Shown piece by piece: positions 1 through 10,263 of a DNA stretch of 64,000 bases. The stretch comes from Hyalangium versicolor. Lineage in GTDB: Bacteria > Myxococcota > Myxococcia > Myxococcales > Myxococcaceae. The notes beneath the pieces are model-generated. The model saw only the letters and a list, made by a program, of their open reading frames with translations, was not told the origin of the DNA and did no database searches. The position numbers were made by a program, and so were the translations under genes. Every line of letters starts with the position of its first letter. Within the stretch, counting starts at the first letter, position 1. Location: contig NZ_JAHXBF010000004.1 in assembly GCF_020103695.1 (NCBI RefSeq), forward strand, positions 186,001-250,000, given 5' to 3'.

Positions 1-85
1 CCCTCCGGGCCTCTCCACCTTCCTCTAGCCAACACATGGCGAGGCACGCCCGGTGCACAGCCCCCGGCCCTGGAACGGAGGGCGT

Positions 86-1885
86 ATGGGGCGCTGGAGC
101 TGGCTGCTGATGGTGGGCATCTCGGGACTGGTGGCATGTGGGCCTGCGGCCCAGGAGCTCCCGGGGCCCCACCCGGGGGCGACGGGGGCGGATCCCCTGC
201 CCTCGGACCCCGACGGGGGCAGCGGGGATGGGGGCTCCGACCCACTGCCGGATGGAGGCCCCGGGAACCCAGGCACTCCGGATGCCGGGACACCCGATTC
301 GGGCCCGCAGTGGGGACAGTATCCCTCTGTCCAGACACGGGTGCCGACGTTCGAGCTGCAGATCCTCCCGGAGGACCTGGCGAAGCTGGAGGCCAACCCG
401 GAGTCCGATGAGACAGTGCCGGTGACGGTGGTGTTCGACGGGGAGCACGCCACGGGACAGGTGCGCTACCGCGGGGCGAGTTCCCGGACGCTGCCCCAGA
501 AGAGCTTCAAGATCGAGTTGGACCCGGGCTACGAGTTCGAGGACCGGGACCACTTCGAGCTGCTGGCCGAGTGGTACGACAGCGCCAAGCTGACCGAGAA
601 GTTCGCGGTGGACCTGTACACGGCCCTGGGGCTGCCGGTGCCGCGCGCCCGCTATGTCCGGGTGACGCTGAACGGCAAGCCCAACGGGCTCTACGTGGAC
701 ATGGAGCACGTGGGGAAGGACTACCTCAAGCACCACGCCATGGAGAAAGGCGGCTCCGTCTACCGCTGTGGAGACCGCAACTGCGAGCTGACGCTCAAGC
801 GCGGATCCTACCAGGGGGATTTCGAGAAGAAGACCAACGAGGACACGGGCCGAGCGGACCTGGATGCCTTCCTGGCGTGGGTGAACCGCTCGGATGACGC
901 GGACTTCGAGGCGAAGCTGGAGCGCTACGTGGACGTGGAGGCGTACCTGGGCAACCTGGCCGCAGACGCGCTCATCTCCAACAACGTCATCGAGGACTCG
1001 CGCAGCTACTGGATCCACGAGCACCAGAAGGACCGGTGGACGTACGTGCCGTGGGATCTCAACAACGCGCAAATGCTCTTCTGGCGCACGTGGAATCCGG
1101 AGGACCCGCCCATCACCGACCGGTGGCCGCAGGTCTTCAGCGCGTATGACCCGTGGGTGCAGCGCATCTACGAGACGCGCCTGGCCGAGCGTTCCACGCA
1201 GAAGCCCACCTGGAGCGTGCTGAACACCCGCATCTGGGACCGGCCCGCGCTGCGTGCGCGCCTCATCGAAAAGCTGGAGGCGGCGCTCAATGGGCCCTTC
1301 TCAGAGACCAAGGCGAACGCGCAGATCGACGCGCTGTGGGCCGTGGTGCAGCCAGAGCTGCCGCAGGATCCGTACATCTCCGCCGAGCACATGTCCCGGG
1401 CGCGGAACTTCCTCAAGGACTACGTGCGCAACCGGGCCAGGTACCTGCGCGCGGTGCTGGACACGCTGAAGGCTCATGGCAGTGGGGCGCTCGTGCTGAG
1501 CGAGGTGAACGCGGGCAGCTCGGGGTACGTGAACATCTCCAACCGCGGCACCACTCCGGTGCTCCTGGAGGGCTACGAGCTGACCAACGACGTGCGCTCC
1601 ACCGCCCGCTACGTGCTGCCCACGCTGACGCTGGCGCCGGGCCAGACCGTGCGCTTCTTCGCTGACGGGAACACGGCCGCGGGCCCCATGCACCTGCCGT
1701 TCACCCTGTCTCGCGAGGGAGGCGAGGTGGCCCTCTTCGACGGTAAGCGGCTCTCGGACACGGGTGCGCTGCCCGTATATGCGCCGGAGGACGTCCTCTA
1801 TTACGGGCCGCTGCCCTACGGCACGGTATACGGGCGCAAGACGCTCCAGAGCGAGGACTTCGAGCGCAGGCCCCTGGCACCCTGA
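86..1885 (+). CDS. CotH kinase family lipoprotein with C-terminal lamin-tail-like domain
   Basis: The protein (599 aa) starts at ATG 86, preceded by a GGAG-containing ribosome-binding site; an in-frame GTG at 53 would put extra residues before the signal peptide. The N-terminus is a lipoprotein signal (LLMVGISGLVACG), followed by a Pro/Gly/Asp-rich linker of about 60 residues. The central part has CotH features: a VRYRGASSRTLPQKSFKIEL segment, an RYVRVTLNGKPNGLY segment, and YVPWDLNNA, which resembles the metal-binding PWDLD region of CotH kinases. The last ~130 residues (LVLSEVNAGSSGYVNISN...) look like a lamin-tail domain with a beta-sandwich pattern. CotH proteins are atypical kinases that phosphorylate spore-coat proteins in Bacillus; a role on surface or spore-coat proteins here is inference. 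Confident in the family, unsure of the substrate. Confidence 0.85.
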   Translation: MGRWSWLLMVGISGLVACGPAAQELPGPHPGATGADPLPSDPDGGSGDGGSDPLPDGGPGNPGTPDAGTPDSGPQWGQYPSVQTRVPTFELQILPEDLAKLEANPESDETVPVTVVFDGEHATGQVRYRGASSRTLPQKSFKIELDPGYEFEDRDHFELLAEWYDSAKLTEKFAVDLYTALGLPVPRARYVRVTLNGKPNGLYVDMEHVGKDYLKHHAMEKGGSVYRCGDRNCELTLKRGSYQGDFEKKTNEDTGRADLDAFLAWVNRSDDADFEAKLERYVDVEAYLGNLAADALISNNVIEDSRSYWIHEHQKDRWTYVPWDLNNAQMLFWRTWNPEDPPITDRWPQVFSAYDPWVQRIYETRLAERSTQKPTWSVLNTRIWDRPALRARLIEKLEAALNGPFSETKANAQIDALWAVVQPELPQDPYISAEHMSRARNFLKDYVRNRARYLRAVLDTLKAHGSGALVLSEVNAGSSGYVNISNRGTTPVLLEGYELTNDVRSTARYVLPTLTLAPGQTVRFFADGNTAAGPMHLPFTLSREGGEVALFDGKRLSDTGALPVYAPEDVLYYGPLPYGTVYGRKTLQSEDFERRPLAP

Positions 1886-1910
1886 GGACGGGCCCGTTAG
1901 AGAGGGAGCC

Positions 1911-2258
1911 ATGGCACACCCGACCACCTACGAAGCAACCACCGAAACCTTTGACGCGCTGGTGCTCCAGCCCCGGGGCGAGTTGGTGGTGGTGGACTTC
2001 TGGGGCGATGGCTGCCCCAACTGCGACATCTACGCGGCGGCCGAGCCCTCGCTGCTGGCCGAGTTGGAGGGCGCTCCGCTGCGCGTGGTGAAGGTGAACG
2101 CGTACGTGGAGGAGGAGCTGGCGCGGCGCTTCGGTCTCTTCGGCATCCCCACCTTCCTGCTCTTCCGGGACGGCAAGCTGCTGGGGAAGATGAGCCAGTA
2201 CTACGGCAAGGACTACTGGCTCGGAGTCGTCCGCGAGCACCTGCCCGCGGCCTCCTGA
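1911..2258 (+). CDS. thioredoxin-fold protein, CPNC active site
   Basis: A 115-aa single-domain thioredoxin-like protein. The strand VVVDFWGDGCPNCD carries a CxxC pair (CPNC) at the usual thioredoxin position, and the cis-Pro loop is FGIPTFLLFRDG. There is no signal peptide, so it should act in the cytoplasm. ATG 1911 follows an AGAGGGAG ribosome-binding site and lies 25 nt after the CotH-family gene, so the two may be co-transcribed. The CPNC pair instead of CGPC suggests a redox potential or partner different from housekeeping thioredoxin. Thiol-disulfide exchange is known for the family; the substrate cannot be told. Confidence 0.88.
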   Translation: MAHPTTYEATTETFDALVLQPRGELVVVDFWGDGCPNCDIYAAAEPSLLAELEGAPLRVVKVNAYVEEELARRFGLFGIPTFLLFRDGKLLGKMSQYYGKDYWLGVVREHLPAAS

Positions 2259-2450
2259 GTTCAAGCGGAGACCTGCTCACACGCTCTGTGTATCTCCGGG
2301 CACGGGGAGAGCGGGGCCTGAAGGCTGGACAGCGGCGCGCAGATCTTGTGCATCAATTTCTGCATGGCGGGCTCTCAGCATCGGGGCTTCATGCCAAACG
2401 CCCGGGGCGCAGCCCTCTTGTCCACGCATGACCGGGCTCCAAGGTCACCC

Positions 2451-3416
2451 ATGCTCGCCAAACACCTGAAATCCGTGGCAGCCTTCTTCTCGTTCTGCTT
2501 CTTGCTGGTTGCCAACTCCGCCTGGGCCCAGAGCATGACGCCGGTCCGGATCACCAGCATCTCCGTGCCCTCCTCCATGGGGAATCCGCTGAATGGCTTC
2601 ACCCTCAATTACACCCTGGCAGGCTTCAACTATTACGGCCTGGGCGCAGCCATCAACGACACGTATTTCTATCTCTCGAAGACGCCGGATGGGAGCTCGG
2701 GGGCGTATCTCCTGCTCAGGAAGGGGATCTTGTTGACGAACAATGGTGCAATGGGCCCGTACTATGCGCCGTCGGGCACCCTCTCGGCCACCGTGACTCA
2801 GGCGGACATGGACCCGAATACGGTCGCTGTGCTGCAAGACATTGTCACGGGTTGCCAACCGCAGAGCTGGTACATCCTGGGCTATACGCCGCAGATCAGC
2901 CTCGTCTCCAAGCCGAGCACGCTGGGCGGCTACAACTCATCTGATCTCTTCTTCACGGCGGGAGCGCTCAGCCCCTCCGTGATCCAGCCTGGAGGCACCA
3001 CGAACATCTCGTTCACTCTGTTCAGGCAGTGCCCCGGCAACACCCCCTCGACCGTGGGGATCTACCTGGCTGATGCGAACTACCAGCTGCTGTCCTTCAT
3101 CGGCAGCGTGTCCATCCCGGGAGGGGCTGGGGCCTCTACCTTGCCGCCCTCGGGAATCACGTTCTCTTCCGCCATTCCCCTGGGCACCTATCGCATCGTG
3201 ATGTTCGCGGACGACGCTGGGGTGGTCAGTGAGGTCAATGAGAACAACAACGTCAGCTCATTCACGCTCCAGGTCGTCTCGGGTGTCCGCTCCGCTTTGA
3301 AGCAGGATGCGGCCAGCCTGGAGACCGAAGTCACACTGCCAGCCCCTGCTGCTTCCATGCTGCGCGGCCGCGAACTCGGTCCTTCGATGGCCCACCTCGA
3401 AGCAACCATTCGGTGA
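2451..3416 (+). CDS. secreted protein with CARDB-like Ig domain
   Basis: A 321-aa protein whose start is placed at ATG 2451 because a clear signal peptide follows at once (AAFFSFCFLLVANSAWAQS). Upstream in-frame codons from GTG 2346 would bury it. Residues about 28-150 are rich in Thr/Ser/Tyr/Asn with no recognisable motif. Residues about 165-285 end in VSEVNENNNVSSFTLQV, the typical closing strand of CARDB (cell-adhesion related, bacterial) domains. The product is probably exported to periplasm or outside. Its stop codon is one base from the stop of the convergent chemoreceptor gene. The function is not recognised. Confidence 0.75.
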   Translation: MLAKHLKSVAAFFSFCFLLVANSAWAQSMTPVRITSISVPSSMGNPLNGFTLNYTLAGFNYYGLGAAINDTYFYLSKTPDGSSGAYLLLRKGILLTNNGAMGPYYAPSGTLSATVTQADMDPNTVAVLQDIVTGCQPQSWYILGYTPQISLVSKPSTLGGYNSSDLFFTAGALSPSVIQPGGTTNISFTLFRQCPGNTPSTVGIYLADANYQLLSFIGSVSIPGGAGASTLPPSGITFSSAIPLGTYRIVMFADDAGVVSEVNENNNVSSFTLQVVSGVRSALKQDAASLETEVTLPAPAASMLRGRELGPSMAHLEATIR

Positions 3417-3417
3417 G

Positions 3418-5241
3418 CTAGGCGCTCTGGATCTCGCCTGTCGGAGGTGGCGGGCTCCCACCCTCGAGCCCGCCGGCCACTCCGTCGATCGGCGGCGTCA
3501 CGAGCACGGGATCCGGTCCGATCTCGGGAGGCAACGCCGAGGGCTCGCTCAAGTCGATGCCCTCCAGGCTGCCCACGCGGAAGAAGGACGTCAGCCGGCG
3601 CAGCGTGTCCGCCTGCACGGCCAGGGCCTCGGCCTCCTTGGCCAGGTCCTCCGCGGACTTCGCGTTGCCCTGCGTGGTGCGCTCCACCTCGGACATGGCG
3701 TGGCTCATCATCCCCACGCTCGTGGATTGCTCGCGCGTGGAAGCCGCCACCTCGTGCACTAGCTCCGCCGTGCGGCGGATGGACGGCACCAGGTCCCTCA
3801 GCAACCGGCCGGACTGCTCGGCGATGTTCCGGCTGGAGACAGCCAGCTCGCCAATCTCGCGCGCCGCCGTCTTGCTGCGCTCGGCCAGCCGCCGCACCTC
3901 GCCCGCCACCACGCTGAAGCCCTTGCCGTGCTCACCGGCGCGGATGGCCTCGATGGCCGCGTTGAGCGCCAGCATGTTCGTCTGGTGCGCCAGCTCCTCG
4001 ATGAGGGACACGTTGGTGGAGATGCGCCGCATGGCCTCCACCGTCTTGCCCACCGCCTGGCCGCTCACTTCGGCGTCCTGCGCACCCACCCGCGCCATCT
4101 CCTCCATCTTCTGGCACTTCTCGGTGTTGTGCAGCACCGCCGTGCTGATCTCCTTGAGCGTGCTCGCGTTCTCCTCGGTGATGGTCGCCTGATCCGTGGC
4201 GCCCTGCGCCAGCAACCGGGAGGACGAGGCCAACATCGCCGACGTGGACGCCAGCGTGGAGGCACCCGCGCGCACCTCGGCGACGATCTTCGTCAGGCGC
4301 CCCACCGCCTCGCCCAGCGCCTTACCCAACGCGTCCTGGTCCGAGCGCGGCAGCACCCGCACCGTCAAATCTCCATGGGCCAGGCCCACCGCCATGGCCA
4401 CCATCTCCTGCGTGGAGCGCGCCATGTCCAACGTGGAGCGCAGCAGCAGCGCCACCTCGTCCTGCGTCTCCGTCTCCAGGTCCAGCGCGTCCTCGCCCTC
4501 CTCCAGGAGCTCCAGCTCGCCTCGGGACAGCCGCATCGTCATGCGCGTCAGCCGCGCCACCGGCTCGATGATGATGCCGGAGATACGCCACGCCAGCAGC
4601 AACCCCAGGCCGCTGAGCACCAGCCCGAGCAGCACCAGGTGCACCCGCAGCCAGAGGATGGAGGACTGCGCGCTCGTATTGGACAGCTCCGCGAACCGGC
4701 GATTGAGAGCCTGCAGCCAGGTGAACGCCTCCGACAGCCGCCCCAGCGCGCCCTCCAGCTGCTCCGCGTCCACGGACTGCTTGTCCAGGATGCGATCCCT
4801 CAGCGGCCGGTAACCCGCGAAGGCCACGTCGAACAACTCCAGCGCCGAGTTCTCGTCCGTCTGCAGCTTCAGCTCGCCCTGATCCGTGAGCGTCTCCGTG
4901 AACTCGGGGCTCTGACTGGTGACCCACTCCTTCTTGTAGCGATCGATGAAGGCCAGCAGCTCCTTCTCGTGGTCCGTCACCTTGGCGGCCTGCTCGGCAC
5001 GCTCCTCATCGGAGAGCGGGGCTCGGGACAGCAGCCGCAGCTCTCCGGCCAGCGCCTCGCGGTGGGCATTGGCCTGATCCAGCGCCATGATGGGCACCAG
5101 CTTGAAGCCGTAGATGTTGTCGTACTCGGACTGAAGCTCCCACGTGCCCCGCAGTGCCAGGACCAGCACCAGGAAGACCGACGCGGGGATGAGTACGGCG
5201 ATGAGGGCGAGCTTCCAGAACAGCTTGAGACGACGGACCAT
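3418..5241 (-). CDS. methyl-accepting chemotaxis protein
   Basis: A 607-aa chemoreceptor. The start is put at ATG 5241 ([10 protein letters not shown]), directly before the first membrane segment ([19 protein letters not shown]). A periplasmic helical region of about 150 residues resembles a four-helix-bundle sensor. A second membrane segment ([17 protein letters not shown]) leads into a HAMP domain and a long cytoplasmic coiled coil. The signalling hairpin contains [14 protein letters not shown] and [18 protein letters not shown], diagnostic of MCPs. It would gate a CheA kinase through CheW. It stands alone, convergent with the CARDB gene and divergent from the DUF3857 gene, so its partner Che system is not shown; the operon at 18567-26031 has its own receptor. 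Confidence 0.93.
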   Translation of the reverse strand: MVRRLKLFWKLALIAVLIPASVFLVLVLALRGTWELQSEYDNIYGFKLVPIMALDQANAHREALAGELRLLSRAPLSDEERAEQAAKVTDHEKELLAFIDRYKKEWVTSQSPEFTETLTDQGELKLQTDENSALELFDVAFAGYRPLRDRILDKQSVDAEQLEGALGRLSEAFTWLQALNRRFAELSNTSAQSSILWLRVHLVLLGLVLSGLGLLLAWRISGIIIEPVARLTRMTMRLSRGELELLEEGEDALDLETETQDEVALLLRSTLDMARSTQEMVAMAVGLAHGDLTVRVLPRSDQDALGKALGEAVGRLTKIVAEVRAGASTLASTSAMLASSSRLLAQGATDQATITEENASTLKEISTAVLHNTEKCQKMEEMARVGAQDAEVSGQAVGKTVEAMRRISTNVSLIEELAHQTNMLALNAAIEAIRAGEHGKGFSVVAGEVRRLAERSKTAAREIGELAVSSRNIAEQSGRLLRDLVPSIRRTAELVHEVAASTREQSTSVGMMSHAMSEVERTTQGNAKSAEDLAKEAEALAVQADTLRRLTSFFRVGSLEGIDLSEPSALPPEIGPDPVLVTPPIDGVAGGLEGGSPPPPTGEIQSA

Positions 5242-5435
5242 GGCGAGAGTGCCCCGTGCCGGGCAGGGAGCCGGCGCGGAGTCAGGGCCCGGAGTATAGA
5301 AATTCTCCACCCCCTACAGACAGTCCCCCTGTGTGGAAAGCGCCAGACAGGCGTGCATCCAGGCCCGCGGGAGGCTCGGCCCCCCTCTCCGCCCCCTCCC
5401 AGCGGACACTGGACAGTGCCAGAGTGGGAGCTCGC

Positions 5436-8400
5436 ATGCGCTTCGTCCTTGCCGTCCTGCTCGCCTCCCTGCCTGCGTTCGCCGCTGCCCCCTGGGAGGC
5501 GCCGGCCTTCTCGGCGGATCCGGCCGCCATGGCTGGCGCTGCCGCCGCGCTGTCGCCGCCCGCGGGCGCGGACGCCGAGGTGCTCCTGGAGGAGAGCACC
5601 TTCTCCTATGACGCGAAGGGTCTGGAGACCTCCACCACGCGCCTCGTCTTCCGGGTGATCACCGCCGAGGGCGCCAAGAGCTGGGCCACCATCGGTGTCG
5701 AGTACGCCCCGTGGCACGAGCAGCGCCCGGAGGTCCGCGCCCGCGTCATCACCTCGGAGGGCCAGGCCCACCTGCTGGACATGTCCACGCTGATCGACTC
5801 GACGCCTCCGGACAGCGAGCCGGAGACGCTGTCGGACCGCCGCCTGCTGCACGGCCCGCTGCCTGCCATCGCCCCCGGCGCAGTGGTGGAACAGGTCATC
5901 ATCCAGCGCGAGACGGAGACCGTCTTCGCCAGCGGGGTGGCGCGGCGCTTCTTCTTCGGGCGGGACGTGCCGGTGCGCAAGGTGCGCCTCACCCTCGAGG
6001 TGCCCAAGGGCAGCCCGTTGAACTTCGTCACGCGGGGCCTGCGCACCAAGCCGCGCGTCACGGTGGTGGAGGGGCGCTCCCGGATGGTGCTCGAGCAGGG
6101 GCCGTTGGAGGCCGTGAGTGCGCCCGAGCCCTCGCTCCCGACGGATGCCGTGAGCTTCCCGCACCTGGCCTTCTCCACGGGGCGCTCCTGGAATGATCTG
6201 GCCCGCCGCTACCACGAGACGGTGGAGACCCAATTGACCGGCGCGGACCTGGAGCGCACCGCCCATGAAATCGTCGGCGGAGAGAAGCGGCGCGAGGTGG
6301 TGGCCGGCAAGCTGGCGAAGTGGATGCACGCGCAGGTGCGCTACACGAGCCTCCAGTTCGGCGAGGCCGCCGTGGTGCCGCGCCAGCCCGCCGAGGTGCT
6401 CGTGCGCCGCTACGGCGATTGCAAGGACCTGTCCACGCTGCTGGTGGGATTGCTGCGCGCCTCGGGGATTCCGGCCTCGGTGGCGCTGCTACGCACGGGC
6501 ACGGAGGACGTGCAGGAGTCGCTGCCGGGCTTCGGCCTGTTCGATCACGCCATCGTCTACGTGCCGGGCAAGCCAGCGCTGTGGATCGACGCCACGGATG
6601 CCTTCAGCCCGGTGGGGGAGCTGCCGGTGACGGTGCAGGGGCGGCTGGCGCTGGTGGCCAGCCCGGACACCCAGGGCCTGGTGCGCATCCCCGAAGCCAC
6701 GTCGGCCACCAACCACGTCCTCACCACGCGCGAGGTGTACCTCTCCGAGCATGGGCCGTCGCGCATCGTCGAGGTGAAGGAGTCCACCGGCGCCGTGGCC
6801 TCCGCGTACCGCGAGCACTTCGCCCTCACCGAAGCGGCCCGGGTGCGCGAGGGCTATGTGGACTACGTGAAGAGCGTCTTCTCCGCTTCGGACCTGGCGC
6901 GATTGAAGTCCGAGGAGTTGGAGAACCTGGAGAAGCCCTTCCGCGTGGAGTTGGAGGCACAGGACGCCAGCCGTGGCTACACGGATGACCGGGAGGCGGC
7001 GGTGGGGCTTGGCGGCGTGTCGGTGCTCGGCCGGCTGCCGGACCATCTGATCGAGGCGGCCTCGGACGAGCATCCGCGGACCCGGCGTCAGGGAGACCTC
7101 GTCCTGCTGGAGCCCTACACCGCGGAGCTGCGCTACCGCGTGGTGCCACCGCCGGGCTACTCCGCTCGAGCGCTGCCCAAGGACTTCTCTCGCAGGCTGG
7201 GACCGGCCACGTACTCGGGCACGTACGCCCAGAAGAATGGAGAGGTGCAGATCACCTTCCGCTTCGACACGGGCCGGCGCCGCTGGACTCCAGCGGACGT
7301 GGAGTCCTTCCGGACGGCGTTCGACTCGCTGCGCGAGGAGGACGAACCAATGCTCGGGTTCGACCATGACGGCGCCACGCTGCTGGCCGCCGGCCATGTG
7401 CCCGAGGCGCTCCAGGCCTACCAGCGAATGGTGGACCAGCACCCGGGCGAGGCCCTGCACCAGGCACAGCTCGCGCTCGCGCTGCTGGAGGCGGGCGCCG
7501 GGGAAGAGGCTCGTGCCAGGGCTCGCCGCGCCACGGAGGTGGAGCCGAAGTCCGCGCTGGGCTGGCGCACCCTGGGCTGGGTGCTGGAGCACGACACGCT
7601 GGGCCGGCGCTTCAAGCCGGGCTTCGACTACGCGGGCGCCGTGGCGGCCTACCACAAGGCGCGAGCGCTCGACCCGGGCGACTTCGAGACGCGGGGAGAC
7701 CTGGGCATCCTCCTGGAGTACGGGCCCGAGGGTGAGCGCTACGCGAAGGACTCGCGGCTGGCGGAGGCCGTGGACGAGTACAAGGCACTGCGCGAAGAGC
7801 TGGACCGGCAGGACATGGACGACCACCTGCTGCTCGACCTGTTCCTGCTGGAACGCTACGCGGAGCTGCTGAAGCTGGGCGGCACCATGGAGTCCTCGCC
7901 GTTGCGCGACAGCGTGCGCCTGAGTGCCTCGGCGCTGGTGGATGGAACCTCGGTGGCGGTGAGGAACGCGGCGAAGTGGGTGACCTCCGTCGACGCCCGC
8001 CGCGAGGCCCTGGAGGACGCCGCCAACCGGCTGCTGCGCCTGCGCCGCTACCCAGAGGCCCTCGCGCTGCTCACAGAGTCGGCCCGAGGTGCGCCGGATG
8101 CCGTCGATAAGCAGCGGCGGCTGACTCCGCTCGCGAAGACGACTCGCTTCGAGCGCAAGGCCTTGAAGGGTGACGATCCGCGCTCGGTGGTGCAGCGCCT
8201 GTTCCTGGCCGTGCTGGACGCGGACGGGGGCGAGGCGCAGGTGGAAGGGTTGCTGCTCGACTCCGCGCTCAAGGCGGATCCAGACATGGCCTCCACTCTG
8301 ACGCGAGCGGTGCGGGTCCTGCTCAGCCAGGGCGTGCTGGCGGAGGTACCGCAGAACGCGGCCGTGGACCTGGCTCTCTCGCTGATGGAGCTGCGCGTGG

Positions 8401-9512
8401 AGGGGGATGCGAAGCGGGGCTTCCGCGTCCAGTCTCGCCTGCCCTTCGAGGGTTCCAGCACCAGCGAGAGCTGGTTCGTGGTGCGCTCGGGGAACGAGCT
8501 GCGGCTGATGGGGACGGGGTACGACTACGGCGTGTTGGGCCAGGAGGCCATGCGGCGCCTGGAGGCGGGGGACCTGGACGGGGCGCGGCAGTGGCTGAAC
8601 TGGGCCCGGGATGCGATGCCGTCGACGCTGCCGGAGAACCAGTCGGGAGCCAACTTCGCGCGCCTGTGGAAGAAGGGAGTGGAGGCAGGGCGAGAGGAGA
8701 TGCGGCTGGCGGCGGCGAGCCTGATGGCCTTCGGGCAGCAGGCGGTGCGAGCCATCCCCTTCCTGATCCAGGCGCGCGAGAAGGCGAAGACGGACGCCGA
8801 GCGCCGAGGTTTCGACCGGGACCTGCTCGCGGCGTACTACCACCTGAAGAAGATGCCGGAGGTCCTCGAGACGGCGGACCGGCTGCTGGAGGCGGCGCCC
8901 GTGGATGATGTGGCGTTCTTCCATGCCTCGTACGCGCTGCAGCAGCTCGAGCGTCCGGACGATCTGGCAAAGCGCGCGGAGGCGCGGCTGAAGCTGCTGC
9001 CGGACGATGAGCGGGCGCTGGAGACGCTGGCGAGCGTAGCCACGATGCGCGGGGACCTGGCGAAGGCGCAGGAGTACCGTCGGCGCATCGTCGAGGCCGG
9101 CAAGGCGACGGCGCACACGTACAACGAGCTGGCGTGGAACACGCTGTTCCTGGGGAAGGTGAACGAGGAGGCGGTGGAGGACGCGCTGAAGGCCAACAGC
9201 CTCACGAGCTACGGCGACGCGTCCTACGTGCACACGCTGGCGACACTCTACGCGGAGTTGGGAAAGGGCCCGGAGGCGCGCCAGTTCCTGCTCAAGTCGC
9301 TGGACCTGCACGGCGCGGCAGTCCTGGAGGGCTACGACTGGTACGTGGTGGGACGGATCGCCGAGAGCTATGGCCTGCTGGGGGAGGCCCGCACCGCCTA
9401 CGTGCGAGCGAAGAGCTCCAAGCCGGATCTCACCACCGTGGACTCGCTGGCCAGCACGCGGCTCAAGGCGCTGGACTCCGCACAGAAGACGGTGGCGAAG
9501 CCCTCGCCGTGA
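5436..9512 (+). CDS. DUF3857 / transglutaminase-like protein with TPR repeats
   Basis: A large (1358 aa) protein with a signal peptide (MRFVLAVLLASLPAFAAAP), started at ATG 5436. An N-terminal beta-rich DUF3857 region (about 45-225) is followed by a transglutaminase-like core. The Cys-His-Asp triad can be placed at C329 (YGDCKDLSTLL), H371 (LFDHAIVYV) and D385 (WIDATDAF). After a second beta-rich section, residues about 640-780 and 1120-1350 show repeated A-x-A-rich helical pairs typical of TPRs. DUF3857/transglutaminase proteins are common in Bacteroidetes and Deltaproteobacteria; their substrates are mostly unknown. The intact triad suggests a peptidase or transpeptidase acting in the periplasm, with TPRs for partner binding. 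A strong hairpin follows the stop. Confidence 0.85.
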   Translation: MRFVLAVLLASLPAFAAAPWEAPAFSADPAAMAGAAAALSPPAGADAEVLLEESTFSYDAKGLETSTTRLVFRVITAEGAKSWATIGVEYAPWHEQRPEVRARVITSEGQAHLLDMSTLIDSTPPDSEPETLSDRRLLHGPLPAIAPGAVVEQVIIQRETETVFASGVARRFFFGRDVPVRKVRLTLEVPKGSPLNFVTRGLRTKPRVTVVEGRSRMVLEQGPLEAVSAPEPSLPTDAVSFPHLAFSTGRSWNDLARRYHETVETQLTGADLERTAHEIVGGEKRREVVAGKLAKWMHAQVRYTSLQFGEAAVVPRQPAEVLVRRYGDCKDLSTLLVGLLRASGIPASVALLRTGTEDVQESLPGFGLFDHAIVYVPGKPALWIDATDAFSPVGELPVTVQGRLALVASPDTQGLVRIPEATSATNHVLTTREVYLSEHGPSRIVEVKESTGAVASAYREHFALTEAARVREGYVDYVKSVFSASDLARLKSEELENLEKPFRVELEAQDASRGYTDDREAAVGLGGVSVLGRLPDHLIEAASDEHPRTRRQGDLVLLEPYTAELRYRVVPPPGYSARALPKDFSRRLGPATYSGTYAQKNGEVQITFRFDTGRRRWTPADVESFRTAFDSLREEDEPMLGFDHDGATLLAAGHVPEALQAYQRMVDQHPGEALHQAQLALALLEAGAGEEARARARRATEVEPKSALGWRTLGWVLEHDTLGRRFKPGFDYAGAVAAYHKARALDPGDFETRGDLGILLEYGPEGERYAKDSRLAEAVDEYKALREELDRQDMDDHLLLDLFLLERYAELLKLGGTMESSPLRDSVRLSASALVDGTSVAVRNAAKWVTSVDARREALEDAANRLLRLRRYPEALALLTESARGAPDAVDKQRRLTPLAKTTRFERKALKGDDPRSVVQRLFLAVLDADGGEAQVEGLLLDSALKADPDMASTLTRAVRVLLSQGVLAEVPQNAAVDLALSLMELRVEGDAKRGFRVQSRLPFEGSSTSESWFVVRSGNELRLMGTGYDYGVLGQEAMRRLEAGDLDGARQWLNWARDAMPSTLPENQSGANFARLWKKGVEAGREEMRLAAASLMAFGQQAVRAIPFLIQAREKAKTDAERRGFDRDLLAAYYHLKKMPEVLETADRLLEAAPVDDVAFFHASYALQQLERPDDLAKRAEARLKLLPDDERALETLASVATMRGDLAKAQEYRRRIVEAGKATAHTYNELAWNTLFLGKVNEEAVEDALKANSLTSYGDASYVHTLATLYAELGKGPEARQFLLKSLDLHGAAVLEGYDWYVVGRIAESYGLLGEARTAYVRAKSSKPDLTTVDSLASTRLKALDSAQKTVAKPSP

Positions 9513-9518
9513 AACACC

Positions 9519-9553
9519 GCGGGCTCCACTTCCAGGGACGGAAGGGAGCCCGC
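9519..9553. terminator. long hairpin between convergent genes, probable bidirectional terminator
   Basis: GCGGGCTCC (9519-9527) pairs perfectly with GGAGCCCGC (9545-9553), and inside it CTTCC pairs with GGAAG around a six-base loop. It begins 7 nt after the stop of the DUF3857 gene and 27 nt before the end of the convergent FG-GAP gene, where a shared terminator is expected. There is no U-tract, common in high-GC genomes. Confidence 0.65.
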
Positions 9554-9579
9554 GCAGGTACAACTCCTGAAGGGTCTGC

Positions 9580-10062
9580 TTACTCGAACTGAGCGGAGGA
9601 ACCAGCCACCGCCAGCTCATCGGCGGAAGGCAGGCTCGCGAAGTTCATCGGATCCGAGAAGCCACCCGGCCCGTGGCCCAGCAGCATGGTGACCGTGCCA
9701 TCCGACTCGCTCGTCACCGCGAGATCCACCCAGCCATCGCCGTTGAAGTCCTGAACCACCACGCCACCACCACCACCCGCCGCGAAGACGACCGGCGAAC
9801 CGAGCGTCCCATCCACCTGGCCCAGGAGCACGCTCACCGTCCCCGCCTCGGCGTCGTTCACAGCGAGATCAAGCAGGCCGTCACCGTTGAAGTCCGCGCA
9901 GGTGACATTGGGGAACCGGCCCATCGAGTTGCAGCTCGCCAGAGACTGGGAACCGGTGCTCAGCGCGGCCTCGACATCCAGAGCCTCAGGCTGGCCGCAG
10001 CCGAAAGCGAACAGGGACACCGCAACGAATCCAACCCACGACATCGTGCTCTGGTTCGACAT
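9580..10062 (-). CDS. small FG-GAP/VCBS-repeat lipoprotein
   Basis: A 160-aa protein with a lipoprotein signal (WVGFVAVSLFAFGCGQ). Two calcium-binding-type FG-GAP repeats are visible: FADFNGDGLLDLAV-like (CADFNGDGLLDLAVND) and VVQDFNGDGWVDLAVTSE. Proteins with this repeat usually carry seven or more copies forming a beta-propeller, so two copies are too few for a closed propeller. The gene could be a short member or a truncated one. ATG 10062 has a GAGGAG site upstream. It lies downstream of the MFS/ABC genes on the same strand, 201 nt away, probably separately transcribed. Function unknown; surface location inferred. Confidence 0.7.
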   Translation of the reverse strand: MSNQSTMSWVGFVAVSLFAFGCGQPEALDVEAALSTGSQSLASCNSMGRFPNVTCADFNGDGLLDLAVNDAEAGTVSVLLGQVDGTLGSPVVFAAGGGGGVVVQDFNGDGWVDLAVTSESDGTVTMLLGHGPGGFSDPMNFASLPSADELAVAGSSAQFE

Positions 10063-10212
10063 GACTCTCTACTCCTCGCGTTGGTATCCGCCCCTCCTCG
10101 GAAGGGGCGTGGCAGGTACGAAGAATAAAGAGCGGTCTGACATTGCCTGGGACCCAGGGCCTGGGCCTGAAACCTCCTTCTGCGCTGGCGTTCCGGGTAG
10201 GCCCCGACCCCC

Positions 10213-10234
10213 CTTCCGGAGGCAACTCCGGAGG
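10213..10234 (-). terminator. hairpin downstream of the MFS gene
   Basis: CTTCCGGAG (10213-10221), a GCAA tetraloop, then CTCCGGAGG (10226-10234): nine pairs including one G-T. It lies 30 nt beyond the MFS stop on the minus strand. No U-tract, so only a candidate terminator. Confidence 0.4.
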
Positions 10235-10263
10235 TTGGGGAATTCCTGAAATCAGGGGCGCGC

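Noticed and set aside
3928..5658. 576-codon frame antisense to the chemoreceptor gene
   Set aside because: His/Arg/Gln-rich, no signal or motif, and covers a confident MCP on the other strand.
6489..9620. 1043-codon reading frame antisense to the DUF3857 gene
   Set aside because: Arg/His/Leu/Gln-rich composition with no domain, and the opposite strand holds a clear gene; a product of GC-biased third positions.
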